39,183 nucleotides of DNA from Bacteroidia bacterium (GTDB taxonomy: Bacteria; Bacteroidota; Bacteroidia; Flavobacteriales; Flavobacteriaceae), in the NCBI GenBank assembly GCA_030427985.1, contig JAUIBH010000029.1:1-39183 (forward strand), read 5' to 3'. Shown one piece after another: positions 6,508 to 14,597 of this stretch. Every line of letters begins with the position of its first letter. Positions within the stretch are counted from its first letter, which is position 1. The translations under genes and the position numbers were made by a program. The notes below the pieces were generated by a model, which did no database searches, was not told the origin of the DNA, and saw only the letters and a program-made list of their open reading frames with translations.

Positions 6508-8919
6508 TTAATTATCAAATGCATGCTTTTCCATTTGATAATTCTCATAAAGCAAGAAGGTAGCATAAGGCCTTATTAGGTCAGCTATAAATTCATCTAT
6601 CTCTACTCCTGATAATTTTTTATCATTTTTTTGCATCTTTTGTACAATGCTAAACAAGAATAAGGAGTGTAAATAGATAGATAAGAAATACTTGTCCTTA
6701 AAATATTTAATCTTTTTTTCTGTGGAAATGTTATTCTTGGAAATAAAATTTAGCAATGCAAAAGAATCCATGTTTATAATTATCCCATCTACAATTAGTT
6801 CATCTTCTTCTTCACCTTTAATTACTTTCACTATATCATTCCCACCCCATTTAAGGTTCTCATTGGACCATGCCAAATCATTCTGATTTGATGGTTCCTT
6901 AAATGCTTTTCGTGGTGTGGGGAGGTTTGGAAAAGACTCTACTGGCTTATGGTTTTTTACCTTAGGTTTACTAATTTTTTCATCCACCTTTACCCAAAAA
7001 ACACATTCTAAATCATTGCCAGGAGAAGTCAATTTAGCTTTTATCTCCAATTCATCACCTACTTGTGCCTTATCAGTTGGATTAATTAACAATTTAATTG
7101 AACCATCCGTTGGACCTTCTCGATTTATAGTTAAGATGTCCGTCACATCATCGGGAAATAACTTTGGAGTTGGGTTTACTGGAATATCCGATTTTCGACT
7201 TTGTTGCAATACTTGAACTTCGAACTGTCCCTTCTCAACAGGTCTAAACAAATAGTCATCTTGAACATCTGTATCTATTGTTATTTTTCCATTTGAGTTT
7301 ATCGGTATAGTCCTGTAAACTTTTCCATTCTTTTGTGGCTTTATGTTTAACTTAAAGATGGATGGAAATCTATTTAGCTTTTTTCGTTGTTTTTTATTTT
7401 TCTGATTATTGTTGTTTCGAACTATCTTATTTCCGCTCATTCTTAAAAAGTCAAGTGAACCATCTTTCTTTAAAAGATTGACCACATCTCTATCAACAGG
7501 GAGTTTAGAAAGAAAACTTTCCAAAAGATCTTTATCCGATTCAGAATCTCTCAGGAGAGAATCTTTCCTATCGTTATTTAACTTTCTAAGTTCGTTGCTA
7601 CTTTTTAATAAAGTAACTATCTCTTTTCTAAGAATTTCTGTTTTTGGACCTTCTCTCAAATGAGTTCTATTTGACATGAATAAATCTTGTCTTATATCTA
7701 CAGGAATATTTGTGCAATCGACATGAATTAATGTATGCTTTTTTATTAGAGAGAAGCCTAAATCCTGGGAAACAAATGCTTGTCCCTCAAATCCATGAAC
7801 TTGTCCATTTTGGGTGAAAATGATTACTTTATTTTTAATAAACTCCCGATGGTCCACATTTGAATTGAATATTATTACGTCAATTGGAACCGTGAACTCA
7901 CCCAGACTAGATTTCAGATTAAATGGTATATTACGTTCTACATTATCTAAAGAGTTATTTATTATTCTAGTCCTATTCCCAATTACAACTTTATTTACAT
8001 TTTGTACTTTATAATGCTTTCTTCTTTCATATACAGTTATAGGAATTGGTAGATGATAAAGATATTGGTTCAAATCTCGGAACAAATCTGTTGAAATATC
8101 TCCTCTAGAACCAGTTGGAAGCTGATAGCTAAACAATTTTACGATTGTCCCAAAATCAAATTTTCTATTTAAAAGACCCAAATCAATTTGATCAATTGGA
8201 AAAGAAGCTATCTTACCGTTCGGACAAAAATATTCATACCACGTTGTAGTAACATTATTCATGTAGTCTATCTCATCTAAAGGATGCCTCCTAACTAGGG
8301 TAAAGCCGAAATCAGAATTATCTTCATTGGTTGCTATATCCTCCGAACGCTTTGATGCAATTAATTGGTATTTTTTTTCTCCACAAAAAACTACAGCTCC
8401 AGTCGAACCCATATTATATTTCCCTTGAACAAAATGTATATTTGCCTTATTACCTCTGTGTAGAGATAAAAAGGTGTCATGAAAATTTTCAGGTGTTTGG
8501 CCTTCACCTGCATCATAAACTGTAATGCTAGGGTTTTTCGGTGTCCCAGTCGCAATTATTTGGATGTTTTCCGCAAGTTCCCGTCTTTTCGTGGGGCCAA
8601 GTTCACTGATTTCCCCATTTGGTACTTTATAAAATCTTTCCACCGCCTCCAGCATTGTTTTGGGCGCAACTTTGGACTTTGGGTCAATGTTGTTGATCCT
8701 GCATTCTTTAATTAGTGTTGCATCTATAGAATTAGTTATTTTCTCAACCAATGCCGGTATTGCGTTATTTTGTTGCGCTTCAAAAGTTCCAAAATTACCC
8801 TCAATTCCTCCATAAGGCCTCCAATTTTCTCTTTTCAAGAAAATATCATTTTTTTTAATGATTTCTGATAACTCAGATTCTGATTTAGCATTGTAAATTT
8901 TCCAGAAAAGCTTTTCCAT
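6508..8919 (-). CDS. GHKL (Hsp90/MutL-type) ATPase of unknown system
   Basis: An 803-residue protein whose first 200 residues form a GHKL ATPase domain. The N-box is ALVEKITNSID (E59, N63), the G1 box is YDAGEGQTPENF (D136, G138, G140), and the lid/G2 box is QGKYNMGSTGAVVF (about 165-178). A transducer-like region follows to about residue 420. Residues about 500-530 are very basic (KNKKQRKKLNR), and then come beta-rich stretches resembling an Ig-like sandwich (about 530-670) and a helical C-terminus. There is no HATPase-linked histidine kinase, gyrase or MutL endonuclease motif. It follows a 76-residue gene by 6 bp, is clearly AT-richer than its neighbours, and reads as a transferred module. 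A defence role is a hypothesis. Confidence 0.85.
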   Translation of the reverse strand: MEKLFWKIYNAKSESELSEIIKKNDIFLKRENWRPYGGIEGNFGTFEAQQNNAIPALVEKITNSIDATLIKECRINNIDPKSKVAPKTMLEAVERFYKVPNGEISELGPTKRRELAENIQIIATGTPKNPSITVYDAGEGQTPENFHDTFLSLHRGNKANIHFVQGKYNMGSTGAVVFCGEKKYQLIASKRSEDIATNEDNSDFGFTLVRRHPLDEIDYMNNVTTTWYEYFCPNGKIASFPIDQIDLGLLNRKFDFGTIVKLFSYQLPTGSRGDISTDLFRDLNQYLYHLPIPITVYERRKHYKVQNVNKVVIGNRTRIINNSLDNVERNIPFNLKSSLGEFTVPIDVIIFNSNVDHREFIKNKVIIFTQNGQVHGFEGQAFVSQDLGFSLIKKHTLIHVDCTNIPVDIRQDLFMSNRTHLREGPKTEILRKEIVTLLKSSNELRKLNNDRKDSLLRDSESDKDLLESFLSKLPVDRDVVNLLKKDGSLDFLRMSGNKIVRNNNNQKNKKQRKKLNRFPSIFKLNIKPQKNGKVYRTIPINSNGKITIDTDVQDDYLFRPVEKGQFEVQVLQQSRKSDIPVNPTPKLFPDDVTDILTINREGPTDGSIKLLINPTDKAQVGDELEIKAKLTSPGNDLECVFWVKVDEKISKPKVKNHKPVESFPNLPTPRKAFKEPSNQNDLAWSNENLKWGGNDIVKVIKGEEEDELIVDGIIINMDSFALLNFISKNNISTEKKIKYFKDKYFLSIYLHSLFLFSIVQKMQKNDKKLSGVEIDEFIADLIRPYATFLLYENYQMEKHAFDN

Positions 8920-8925
8920 TTAATA

Positions 8926-9156
8926 TCAAAACTTAAATTCTATATCCTTTCCTTTTTCTAATTCCTTTGAAAAAGACCTGATAACCTCATTGACTTTTTC
9001 TTTTAGAGCTCGCTCCATTTTTTTCACATCTTCATCGCCATACTCATAATTATTTTTATTCGAACACTTTTCTAAGCTATCCAAGCCTTTTAAAACTCCT
9101 GCAACCCTATTTGCTGCGATTTTTTCGAATCTTTCTCTACGGGGGGACTTCTTCAT
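8926..9156 (-). CDS. Small charged helical protein paired with the GHKL ATPase
   Basis: A 76-residue, highly charged protein predicted to be mostly helical. It has a basic start (MKKSPRRERFEKIAANRV) and a central motif CSNKNNYEYGDEDVKKMERA followed by a long amphipathic helix. From memory, similar small proteins with an N-rich SN..NY.Y...DV motif occur beside defence-type operons, but I cannot name a family. It is 6 bp upstream of the GHKL ATPase gene and shares its promoter, so it is probably a dedicated partner or regulator of that ATPase. No DNA-binding or toxin motif is recognisable. Confidence 0.82.
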   Translation of the reverse strand: MKKSPRRERFEKIAANRVAGVLKGLDSLEKCSNKNNYEYGDEDVKKMERALKEKVNEVIRSFSKELEKGKDIEFKF

Positions 9157-9172
9157 TTTTATTTGATTTTTT

Positions 9173-9202
9173 CAAATGTACACAAAAATCACTACAAAAC
9201 AA
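9173..9202 (-). promoter_or_regulatory. Promoter of the small protein/GHKL ATPase operon
   Basis: The minus strand has TACATTTG (9173-9180), an exact TAnnTTTG -7 element, and a TTG at 9200-9202 with a 19-bp spacer. The ATG at 9154-9156 lies only 16 bp downstream of the -7 element, so the leader is very short. The 110 bp upstream is extremely AT-rich, with TATATA-type runs, and contains no other feature I could identify. Confidence 0.7.
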
Positions 9203-9324
9203 TGTATGTATACTATATTTAGTAAAATATATACACATAATATTATATATATGCTAATATTATCCTGTATAAATAATACAATAAAAAAGTCCAATGATTT
9301 GGACCTTTAAATAATTATATAATT

Positions 9325-9375
9325 TCAAAAATACGGTAAATACAGTTCCGGTCGTTCAGTGCTCTTAATCCACTG
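9325..9375 (-). pseudogene. Fossil of the 3' end of a VPS10/BNR-repeat gene
   Basis: Seventeen codons on the minus strand read QWIKSTERPELYLPYF then TGA. They align with the last residues of the intact VPS10/BNR gene next door (NALIKTTGLPELYMP, stop), sharing IK, T and PELY-P. An in-frame stop lies just before the Q. The fragment is downstream of the terminator of the intact gene and looks like the surviving tail of a tandem paralogue whose body has been lost. No function is expected. Confidence 0.65.
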
Positions 9376-9382
9376 TTACCAC

Positions 9383-9412
9383 AAAAAAAAGGGAAGACCC
9401 TTCGGCCTTCCC
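9383..9412 (-). terminator. Rho-independent terminator after the VPS10/BNR gene
   Basis: Minus-strand GGGAAGGCC (9404-9412) pairs with GGTCTTCCC (9391-9399), with one internal U-G pair, around a 4-base loop (9400-9403). Eight Ts follow (9383-9390). It lies 28 bp past the stop codon. Confidence 0.85.
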
Positions 9413-9439
9413 CTACAAACACTATGCAACAACAAAATC

Positions 9440-12400
9440 TTAGGGCATGTACAGCTCTGGTAGCCCAGTGGTCTTGATCAAGGCATTTACAGCCGCCACC
9501 TCTTGGGTCTTAATTTTTTGTAGGTCCGCTTTTAGGCTGTCCCATTGTTGCAGGTAGTCGCGGGCCACATCTCGGGTGCCTTGGGTCACAGGTAGGTTGC
9601 CGCGGCCAATATCTCCCAAGAAGCCTTTAAATTTTACCAAAAGGCGCGCCTCAAACATATAGTTGTTCTGTTGGGTGCGCAGCTCTTTCTGCAAGATTTC
9701 GGCAATCCAGGCCTCAATGGTGGCATCCAGTTCCTTGCCCTTAGCCTTTAATTCATCTGAGCTGGTCTCGTCCATTACAAAATCCAACTGCTGCTGTATC
9801 TTGCGCAGGTCGCGCACGCCTTTGGCCATTTCGGTGGCGCCTTGGTAAATGGACTTGGAGATGCCATCGCGCTCCACATAGGCGGCCTCCACATTGTCCA
9901 CACTCATTTTTATACGGGGATCAATGGTAATGGCAAAGTCTTGGGTCTGGGTAAAATCGCCAATGGTCAGTTTTACTTTGTAATTGCCGGGGGCGGCTTC
10001 GTAAGCACCCAAACTACGGCTGGTGGCGGTAATTTCCTTTAGGCAATCGATCATGCCCACTTTCATATCCCATTCGTAACGGTGCGTTCCCGCACTTCGT
10101 TTTAACTGGGGTTTTTTAAAGGCATCGCACTCGGTTTTTGGCGCATCTGTATACTCCGAATAGACCAATTCGCCCTTGCTGTCCGTAATCTCTAGGGACA
10201 TTGGGGTGTCCTTGGGCACTTCCTTATTGAGCACATAATGGATCTGTACCCCATCGGGTGGGTTTTGGCCGGGTGTATTCCGTGCCGAGTAGGATATGCC
10301 CAGTAAGGCATCGGTATCTCTAGGCTTATAGAGGTAGTAGTCCGCTTTGGCCACGGCATCGGAAACTTGGTGCAATGGGGTTAAATCATCCAAGATCCAA
10401 ATGGCGCGACCTTGGGTGGTCACCACCAAATCCTTGCGCTGCACGCGAAGGTCGGTAATGGGCACTTCGGGCAGGTTGTTCTGTAGAGACATCCATTGTT
10501 TCCCCCCATTAAAGGAAACAAACATTCCAGTTTCGGTACCTACATATAACAAATCCTTTCGGTCTGGATCCTCCCGGATGGAACGGGCAAAGGTATCGCC
10601 GGGTAGTCCATTGATGATTTTTTCCCACGAAGCTCCATAGTCGGTGGTCTTGTAGACTTCGGGGGTAAAGTTGTTCATTTTATAGCCTGCCATGGCAAAA
10701 TACGCCGTGGCCGGGTCGTGTGGCGAAGGTTCCACCACATTGATAATGCCTTCCTTCAAGCCTTTTGGGGTTACGTTGGTCCAGGTTTCGCCACCATCTT
10801 GGGTCACGTGCACCAAACCGCAGTCCGAACCTACCCAAACCACCCCTTCGCGTAGGGGCGATTCCTCAATATTGAAGAGGTTGTTATAACTTTCGGCCGT
10901 AATCTGTTCATTGGAAATAGGGATACCGCCCTTGCCTTGGTGGTCCTTGTTGTTTCGGGTAAGGTCCTCACTCATGGTTTTCCAAGTCACCCCGCGGTCT
11001 GTGGATTTCATGACGTATTGGGAACCGTAGTAAATGGTATTGGGATTATGGGGCGATACCATCACGGGACCGTTCCAGTTGGCGCGCAACTTTAGATTTT
11101 TGGGCTGCTCCCCACTGATGCGCTCTGGATAGGGGCGCACCATGCGGTTATTATCGATTTTACTGTCCCACTCTGTAAAATTACTGGCAAAATAGGTGGA
11201 GTAGACATATCGGGGGTTGTTCGGGTCCACCGCTACGGTAGACGATTCCCCGGCACGCATAATGTCCCAGTGCATTTGCCCGATGCCGTTGTCCATACTA
11301 CGGCTGTCGATGGCGATGGTACTGTTATCCTGCTGCCCGGAATAAACACGATAAGGATATCCGTTATCAGTCAAAGCGCGATAAAATTGCCCAGTGGGCT
11401 GGTTATAAATGGTTGACCATGATTTTCCACCGTTGAAGGTGATGGAGGCTCCGCCGTCATTGGCATTGGCCATAACATTGCTGTTGTTGGGATTGATCCA
11501 CATATCATGATGGTCCACATGGCTTCCCGTCATACCGGTATACGTCTTGCCCCCATCAATAGACTTCATGGCGCGACTGTTCATCACCCAAATTTCATCC
11601 TCATCGTTGGGGTCTGCAATGATGTGCATGTAGTACCATGCACGGGCAAAGGTAGTGGGGTCGTTGGAAACTTGTTTAAAGGTTTCCCCGGCATCGTTGG
11701 AGCGGTACACCCCGCCTTCGCGCTCCAAGGCCTCAATAGCCAAATACACCACATCAGGATTGGCTGGGGAAATGTCCACCCCTATTTTTCCCATCAACTT
11801 GGGCAAACCACTGGTGATTTCTTTCCAAGTTTTACCACCATCGGTGGTTTTAAAGACCTTGCTTCCAGGGCCGCCGCTCTGCACCACCCAGGGTTTCCGT
11901 TGGAAATCCCATGAAGTCACCATCATATAATTGGGGTCGGTGGGGCTCACTGTCATATCAACAATTCCTGAGGATTCGTTTACGTACAATATTTTTTCCC
12001 AAGTATCTCCCCCATCTTCAGAAAGATAAAGTCCACGATGTTCGTCTTTGCCATAAGGGTTACCCTGTGCGGCAACGTACACTTTATTGGGATTGGTGGG
12101 ATGCACAAAGACCTCCCCGATATGTCGGGTGGCCTCGAGGCCTAAGTGCTTCCAAGTTTTTCCAGCGTCGGTGGATTTGTACATCCCATCGCCATGCGAG
12201 GTCTTTACCCCTCGGATACAGGATTCTCCCGTACCCACATATACCACATTATGGTCTGATGGAGCTACGGTGATATCGCCAATACCTGTGGTATTGAAAT
12301 AGCCATCGGAAATGTTGTTCCAGGTTTCTCCACCATCAGTGGTTTTCCAAACCCCACCTCCGGTGGCACCCATATAGTAGGTAAAGATGTCATCGGGGAT

Positions 12401-12565
12401 GCCCTCTATGGTAGTGGCCCTACCGCCACGGAAAGGACCAATGTTCCGGTAGGACATGGATTCATACAGCTTTGTATTGATCGTAGGTGCTGAAGCTTTA
12501 CGTTGTCCGAGGCCATTAAAGACCACTCCAAGGCCTGCCAGGCAAAGGAGAATAATTTTTTTCAT
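9440..12565 (-). CDS. Large secreted VPS10/BNR (Asp-box) repeat protein
   Basis: A 1041-residue exported protein with a signal peptide (residues 1-20, ending FNGLG). The first 730 residues contain many Asp-box/BNR repeats (for example KTTDGGETW, KSTDAGKTW, LSEDGGDTW, KTTDGGKTW, RSNDAGETF), predicting one or two sortilin/VPS10-like beta-propellers. A beta-sandwich-like region (about 770-870) and a helical C-terminus (about 890-1041) follow. Proteins of this size and layout are common in Bacteroidota and are annotated as glycosyl hydrolase-like or sortilin-like; enzymatic activity is unproven. It is monocistronic, ended by the terminator at 9383-9412. A remnant of a second copy lies just downstream of that terminator. 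Confidence 0.93.
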   Translation of the reverse strand: MKKIILLCLAGLGVVFNGLGQRKASAPTINTKLYESMSYRNIGPFRGGRATTIEGIPDDIFTYYMGATGGGVWKTTDGGETWNNISDGYFNTTGIGDITVAPSDHNVVYVGTGESCIRGVKTSHGDGMYKSTDAGKTWKHLGLEATRHIGEVFVHPTNPNKVYVAAQGNPYGKDEHRGLYLSEDGGDTWEKILYVNESSGIVDMTVSPTDPNYMMVTSWDFQRKPWVVQSGGPGSKVFKTTDGGKTWKEITSGLPKLMGKIGVDISPANPDVVYLAIEALEREGGVYRSNDAGETFKQVSNDPTTFARAWYYMHIIADPNDEDEIWVMNSRAMKSIDGGKTYTGMTGSHVDHHDMWINPNNSNVMANANDGGASITFNGGKSWSTIYNQPTGQFYRALTDNGYPYRVYSGQQDNSTIAIDSRSMDNGIGQMHWDIMRAGESSTVAVDPNNPRYVYSTYFASNFTEWDSKIDNNRMVRPYPERISGEQPKNLKLRANWNGPVMVSPHNPNTIYYGSQYVMKSTDRGVTWKTMSEDLTRNNKDHQGKGGIPISNEQITAESYNNLFNIEESPLREGVVWVGSDCGLVHVTQDGGETWTNVTPKGLKEGIINVVEPSPHDPATAYFAMAGYKMNNFTPEVYKTTDYGASWEKIINGLPGDTFARSIREDPDRKDLLYVGTETGMFVSFNGGKQWMSLQNNLPEVPITDLRVQRKDLVVTTQGRAIWILDDLTPLHQVSDAVAKADYYLYKPRDTDALLGISYSARNTPGQNPPDGVQIHYVLNKEVPKDTPMSLEITDSKGELVYSEYTDAPKTECDAFKKPQLKRSAGTHRYEWDMKVGMIDCLKEITATSRSLGAYEAAPGNYKVKLTIGDFTQTQDFAITIDPRIKMSVDNVEAAYVERDGISKSIYQGATEMAKGVRDLRKIQQQLDFVMDETSSDELKAKGKELDATIEAWIAEILQKELRTQQNNYMFEARLLVKFKGFLGDIGRGNLPVTQGTRDVARDYLQQWDSLKADLQKIKTQEVAAVNALIKTTGLPELYMP

Positions 12566-12690
12566 GAATTTGGTGTTTAGTGTTAGTCATTTGGATTACC
12601 AAAGGGGTTTACAACCCTTGGTTATCTATATGTTGCCAAAATTGTAAAACAGGGTGACAAGAAGATTGTTTTTTCTGTGTAGTCATATCA

Positions 12691-12753
12691 TACATCAACT
12701 CAAAAGCACTATTCATCAATTCAAATGGGGTATTCGTCAATTTTCAATATAAG
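12691..12753. repeat. Three direct repeats with 21-bp period
   Basis: Three units begin at 12691, 12712 and 12733. The cores are TACATCAACT, TTCATCAATT and TTCGTCAATT, spaced exactly 21 bp apart. They lie in the divergent region between the VPS10/BNR gene and the small membrane protein gene at 12796, and 16 bp before a -7-like TTACTTTG (12770-12777, plus strand). The spacing suggests a protein binding one face of the helix, as for AraC or LytTR regulators. The binder is unknown. Confidence 0.55.
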
Positions 12754-12795
12754 ATGAACCCCATTCAACTTACTTTGCTAAAAAACCACAAGAAA

Positions 12796-12915
12796 ATGAC
12801 TACGCTAGAAACCATAAATATCTTACAGATGATATGTTTAGGCCTTGTGGGCCTTATTCTGTATCTATTGGGGTTTCTTCATGGTGCCCATTGGGGAAAG
12901 AGAAACAGGCTGTGA
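12796..12915 (+). CDS. 39-residue single-pass membrane peptide
   Basis: A short open frame beginning ATG at 12796 encodes 39 residues. A polar N-terminus (MTTLETINIL) is followed by one strongly hydrophobic helix (MICLGLVGLILYLLGFLHG) and a positively charged tail (HWGKRNRL), which favours a cytoplasmic C-terminus. The composition is what a real membrane peptide would have. It sits behind a possible regulated promoter (repeats at 12691-12753 and TTACTTTG at 12770) and 5 bp ahead of the ATG of a damaged gene. No family recognised. Confidence 0.5.
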   Translation: MTTLETINILQMICLGLVGLILYLLGFLHGAHWGKRNRL

Positions 12916-12920
12916 ACAAT

Positions 12921-13344
12921 ATGAAGCTTTACAATCCGTTGAATTATTCCAAATCAACTTAAACCTAGAACCGCCATAGCCATTCCCCAAAACGAAACAG
13001 ACCTACAGCAAATTCTCATTTTATGTCATAATGCCGACTACACTGTTTGTGTGGACAAACTTTATGATGGCCAAATTAGATATCAATGTTGGCACAAACC
13101 AAAAACTATTTTGGATAATCCCAACCTTGTCCTAAAAAATGGATGCATTACGCAAAGTTCCAAAGAGGACAAGACGGAATATATTTTTTCATGTGGGGAA
13201 TGGGTTTATACCATTGAGCGCATTGTATCCCGTGGAAAATTTGCATCAACCCATATATTTCTTGAGGTTTCCCATACAGAAAACCAGAGCAGCACTTGGA
13301 AAATGGAGGACATGACCCCACCCAAGTATCTAGCATATCTGTAA
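12921..13344 (+). pseudogene. Small hypothetical gene, probably frameshifted near its 5' end
   Basis: Starting at the ATG at 12921, the frame reads MKLYNPLNYSKST and then hits a stop at about 12957. In the +1 frame an uninterrupted reading continues from 12943 to the stop at 13344, giving PRTAIAIPQNETDLQQIL and then about 110 residues ending MEDMTPPKYLAYL. The join looks like a one-base change near 12943-12963. If intact, the product would be about 140 residues, cytosolic and without a known domain. The only in-frame start without a frameshift is a GTG at 13051, which would give 97 residues. Its ATG lies 5 bp after the membrane peptide gene, consistent with an operon. Confidence 0.5.
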
Positions 13345-13375
13345 AGAAAACAGTGGGTGTGCTATAGTGGCATGA

Positions 13376-14567
13376 TCATCCACCATATGTAACCCTATAA
13401 ATGACATTGGCTTCGTCATCTGAAATCAACAAGGAACCATCTTCCAAGAACAATAGATCCACCGGACGGCCAAATTCTTCTTGTGTTTCATCATCCAACC
13501 ATCCATCTATAAACGGTTCATAGCTAACCGCATTGTTTCCATCGAGTTTTACCAAGGTTACTCGATAGCCTATTTTTTTAGAACGGTTCCAAGAGCCGTG
13601 CTCTGCCAGGAACGCATGCCCCTTATATTCATCTGGGAACATGGAACCTGTATCAAACTTCACTCCAAGGGCTGCCACGTGTGCGCCCAATTGTTGCACG
13701 GGAGGCACAAAGTCGGAACAAGGACGTTGACTCCCAAATTCTGGATCAGGTATGGTACCTGCATGACAAAATGGATAGCCAAAATGTTGTCCTGCTTCGC
13801 TGATACGGTTCAGCTCGCCCGGGGGAAGGTCATCCCCCATCATATCGCGGTTGTTGTCGGTAAACCAAAGCTCGTCCGTATCAGGATGCCATGTAAATCC
13901 AACCGTGTTCCGTACCCCGTAAGCCACAATCTCTCTATTGGAACCATCAGGGTCCATTCGGGTGATGGTACCAAAACGCTCATCTTCATCGGTTCGGTCA
14001 CAAATATTACAGGGTGCTCCTACTGGCACATAGAGTTTATCATCTGGGCCAAAGGCAATGTATTTCCAACCGTGATGGAATTCGGTGGGGTAGTCATCAT
14101 AAATCAATTCAGGGGCGGGAGGGTTTTCCAAAGATTGCTCAATATTGGAAAATTTGTACAATTTACTTACTGCAGCCACATACAAAGCGCCATCTTTGAA
14201 GGCTATGCCGTTGGGTTGTTCTAAATCATTCGCGGGTTGTTCTAAATCATCCGCAATAACATGGATATCATCCACCTTAAAATCCCCGTTCGTATCCTTT
14301 AGGGCATATACTTTATTTTCATTTCGGGTGCCCACAAACAGAGTTCCCTCCAATACCATCTGCATAAATATCAATTTTAAATCCTTCCGGCAGGTTCAAC
14401 CGATCCAAGGGTAAGCTGGATTCCGTGGCAGTATCACCACTGTTATCCTCTTGGGCGGTTTCATTTTGATTTTCCTCAGATTTTTCCTTTTTGCCGTTAC
14501 ATGACAATATCAAAAAAGAAAATAAAACTACAAACGCAGTTTTTAGGGGCAGTTGGGCCATCTTCAT
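13376..14567 (-). pseudogene. Lipoprotein PQQ-type sugar dehydrogenase, disrupted
   Basis: The 5' part (14567 to about 14350) encodes a lipoprotein signal (FVVLFSFLILSC, lipid Cys at about residue 23), an acidic linker and LPEGFKIDIYADG. The rest is in another frame, starting at about 14349 with EGTLFVGTRNENKVYAL and running to 13376. This part has the glucose/sorbosone dehydrogenase beta-propeller signatures, including HHGWKYIAFGPDDKLYVPVG, NTVGFTWHP, and LAEHGSWNRSKKIGYR. Compared with the family, roughly ten residues are missing at the junction, so a small deletion with a frameshift is likely rather than a single-base error. A 21-bp in-frame duplication lies just after it. The gene is probably inactive unless the junction is a sequencing or assembly artefact. 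Confidence 0.82.
14213..14254 (-). repeat. 21-bp tandem duplication inside the sugar dehydrogenase gene
   Basis: Two adjacent 21-bp units (14213-14233 and 14234-14254) differ at one base. They encode DLEQPAN then DLEQPNG-like residues where homologues are expected to have a single copy (a form such as LxQPNGxAF). The duplication keeps the frame. Confidence 0.85.
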
Positions 14568-14597
14568 TATGGAGAGCTTTTGTGTTGGTTTCTAATC

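Noticed and set aside
12943..13050. FAD-binding oxidase similarity of PRTAIAIPQNETDLQQIL
   Set aside because: The short stretch resembles the start of PCMH-type FAD domains, but no GG.H or later motif follows, so it is too weak to call.
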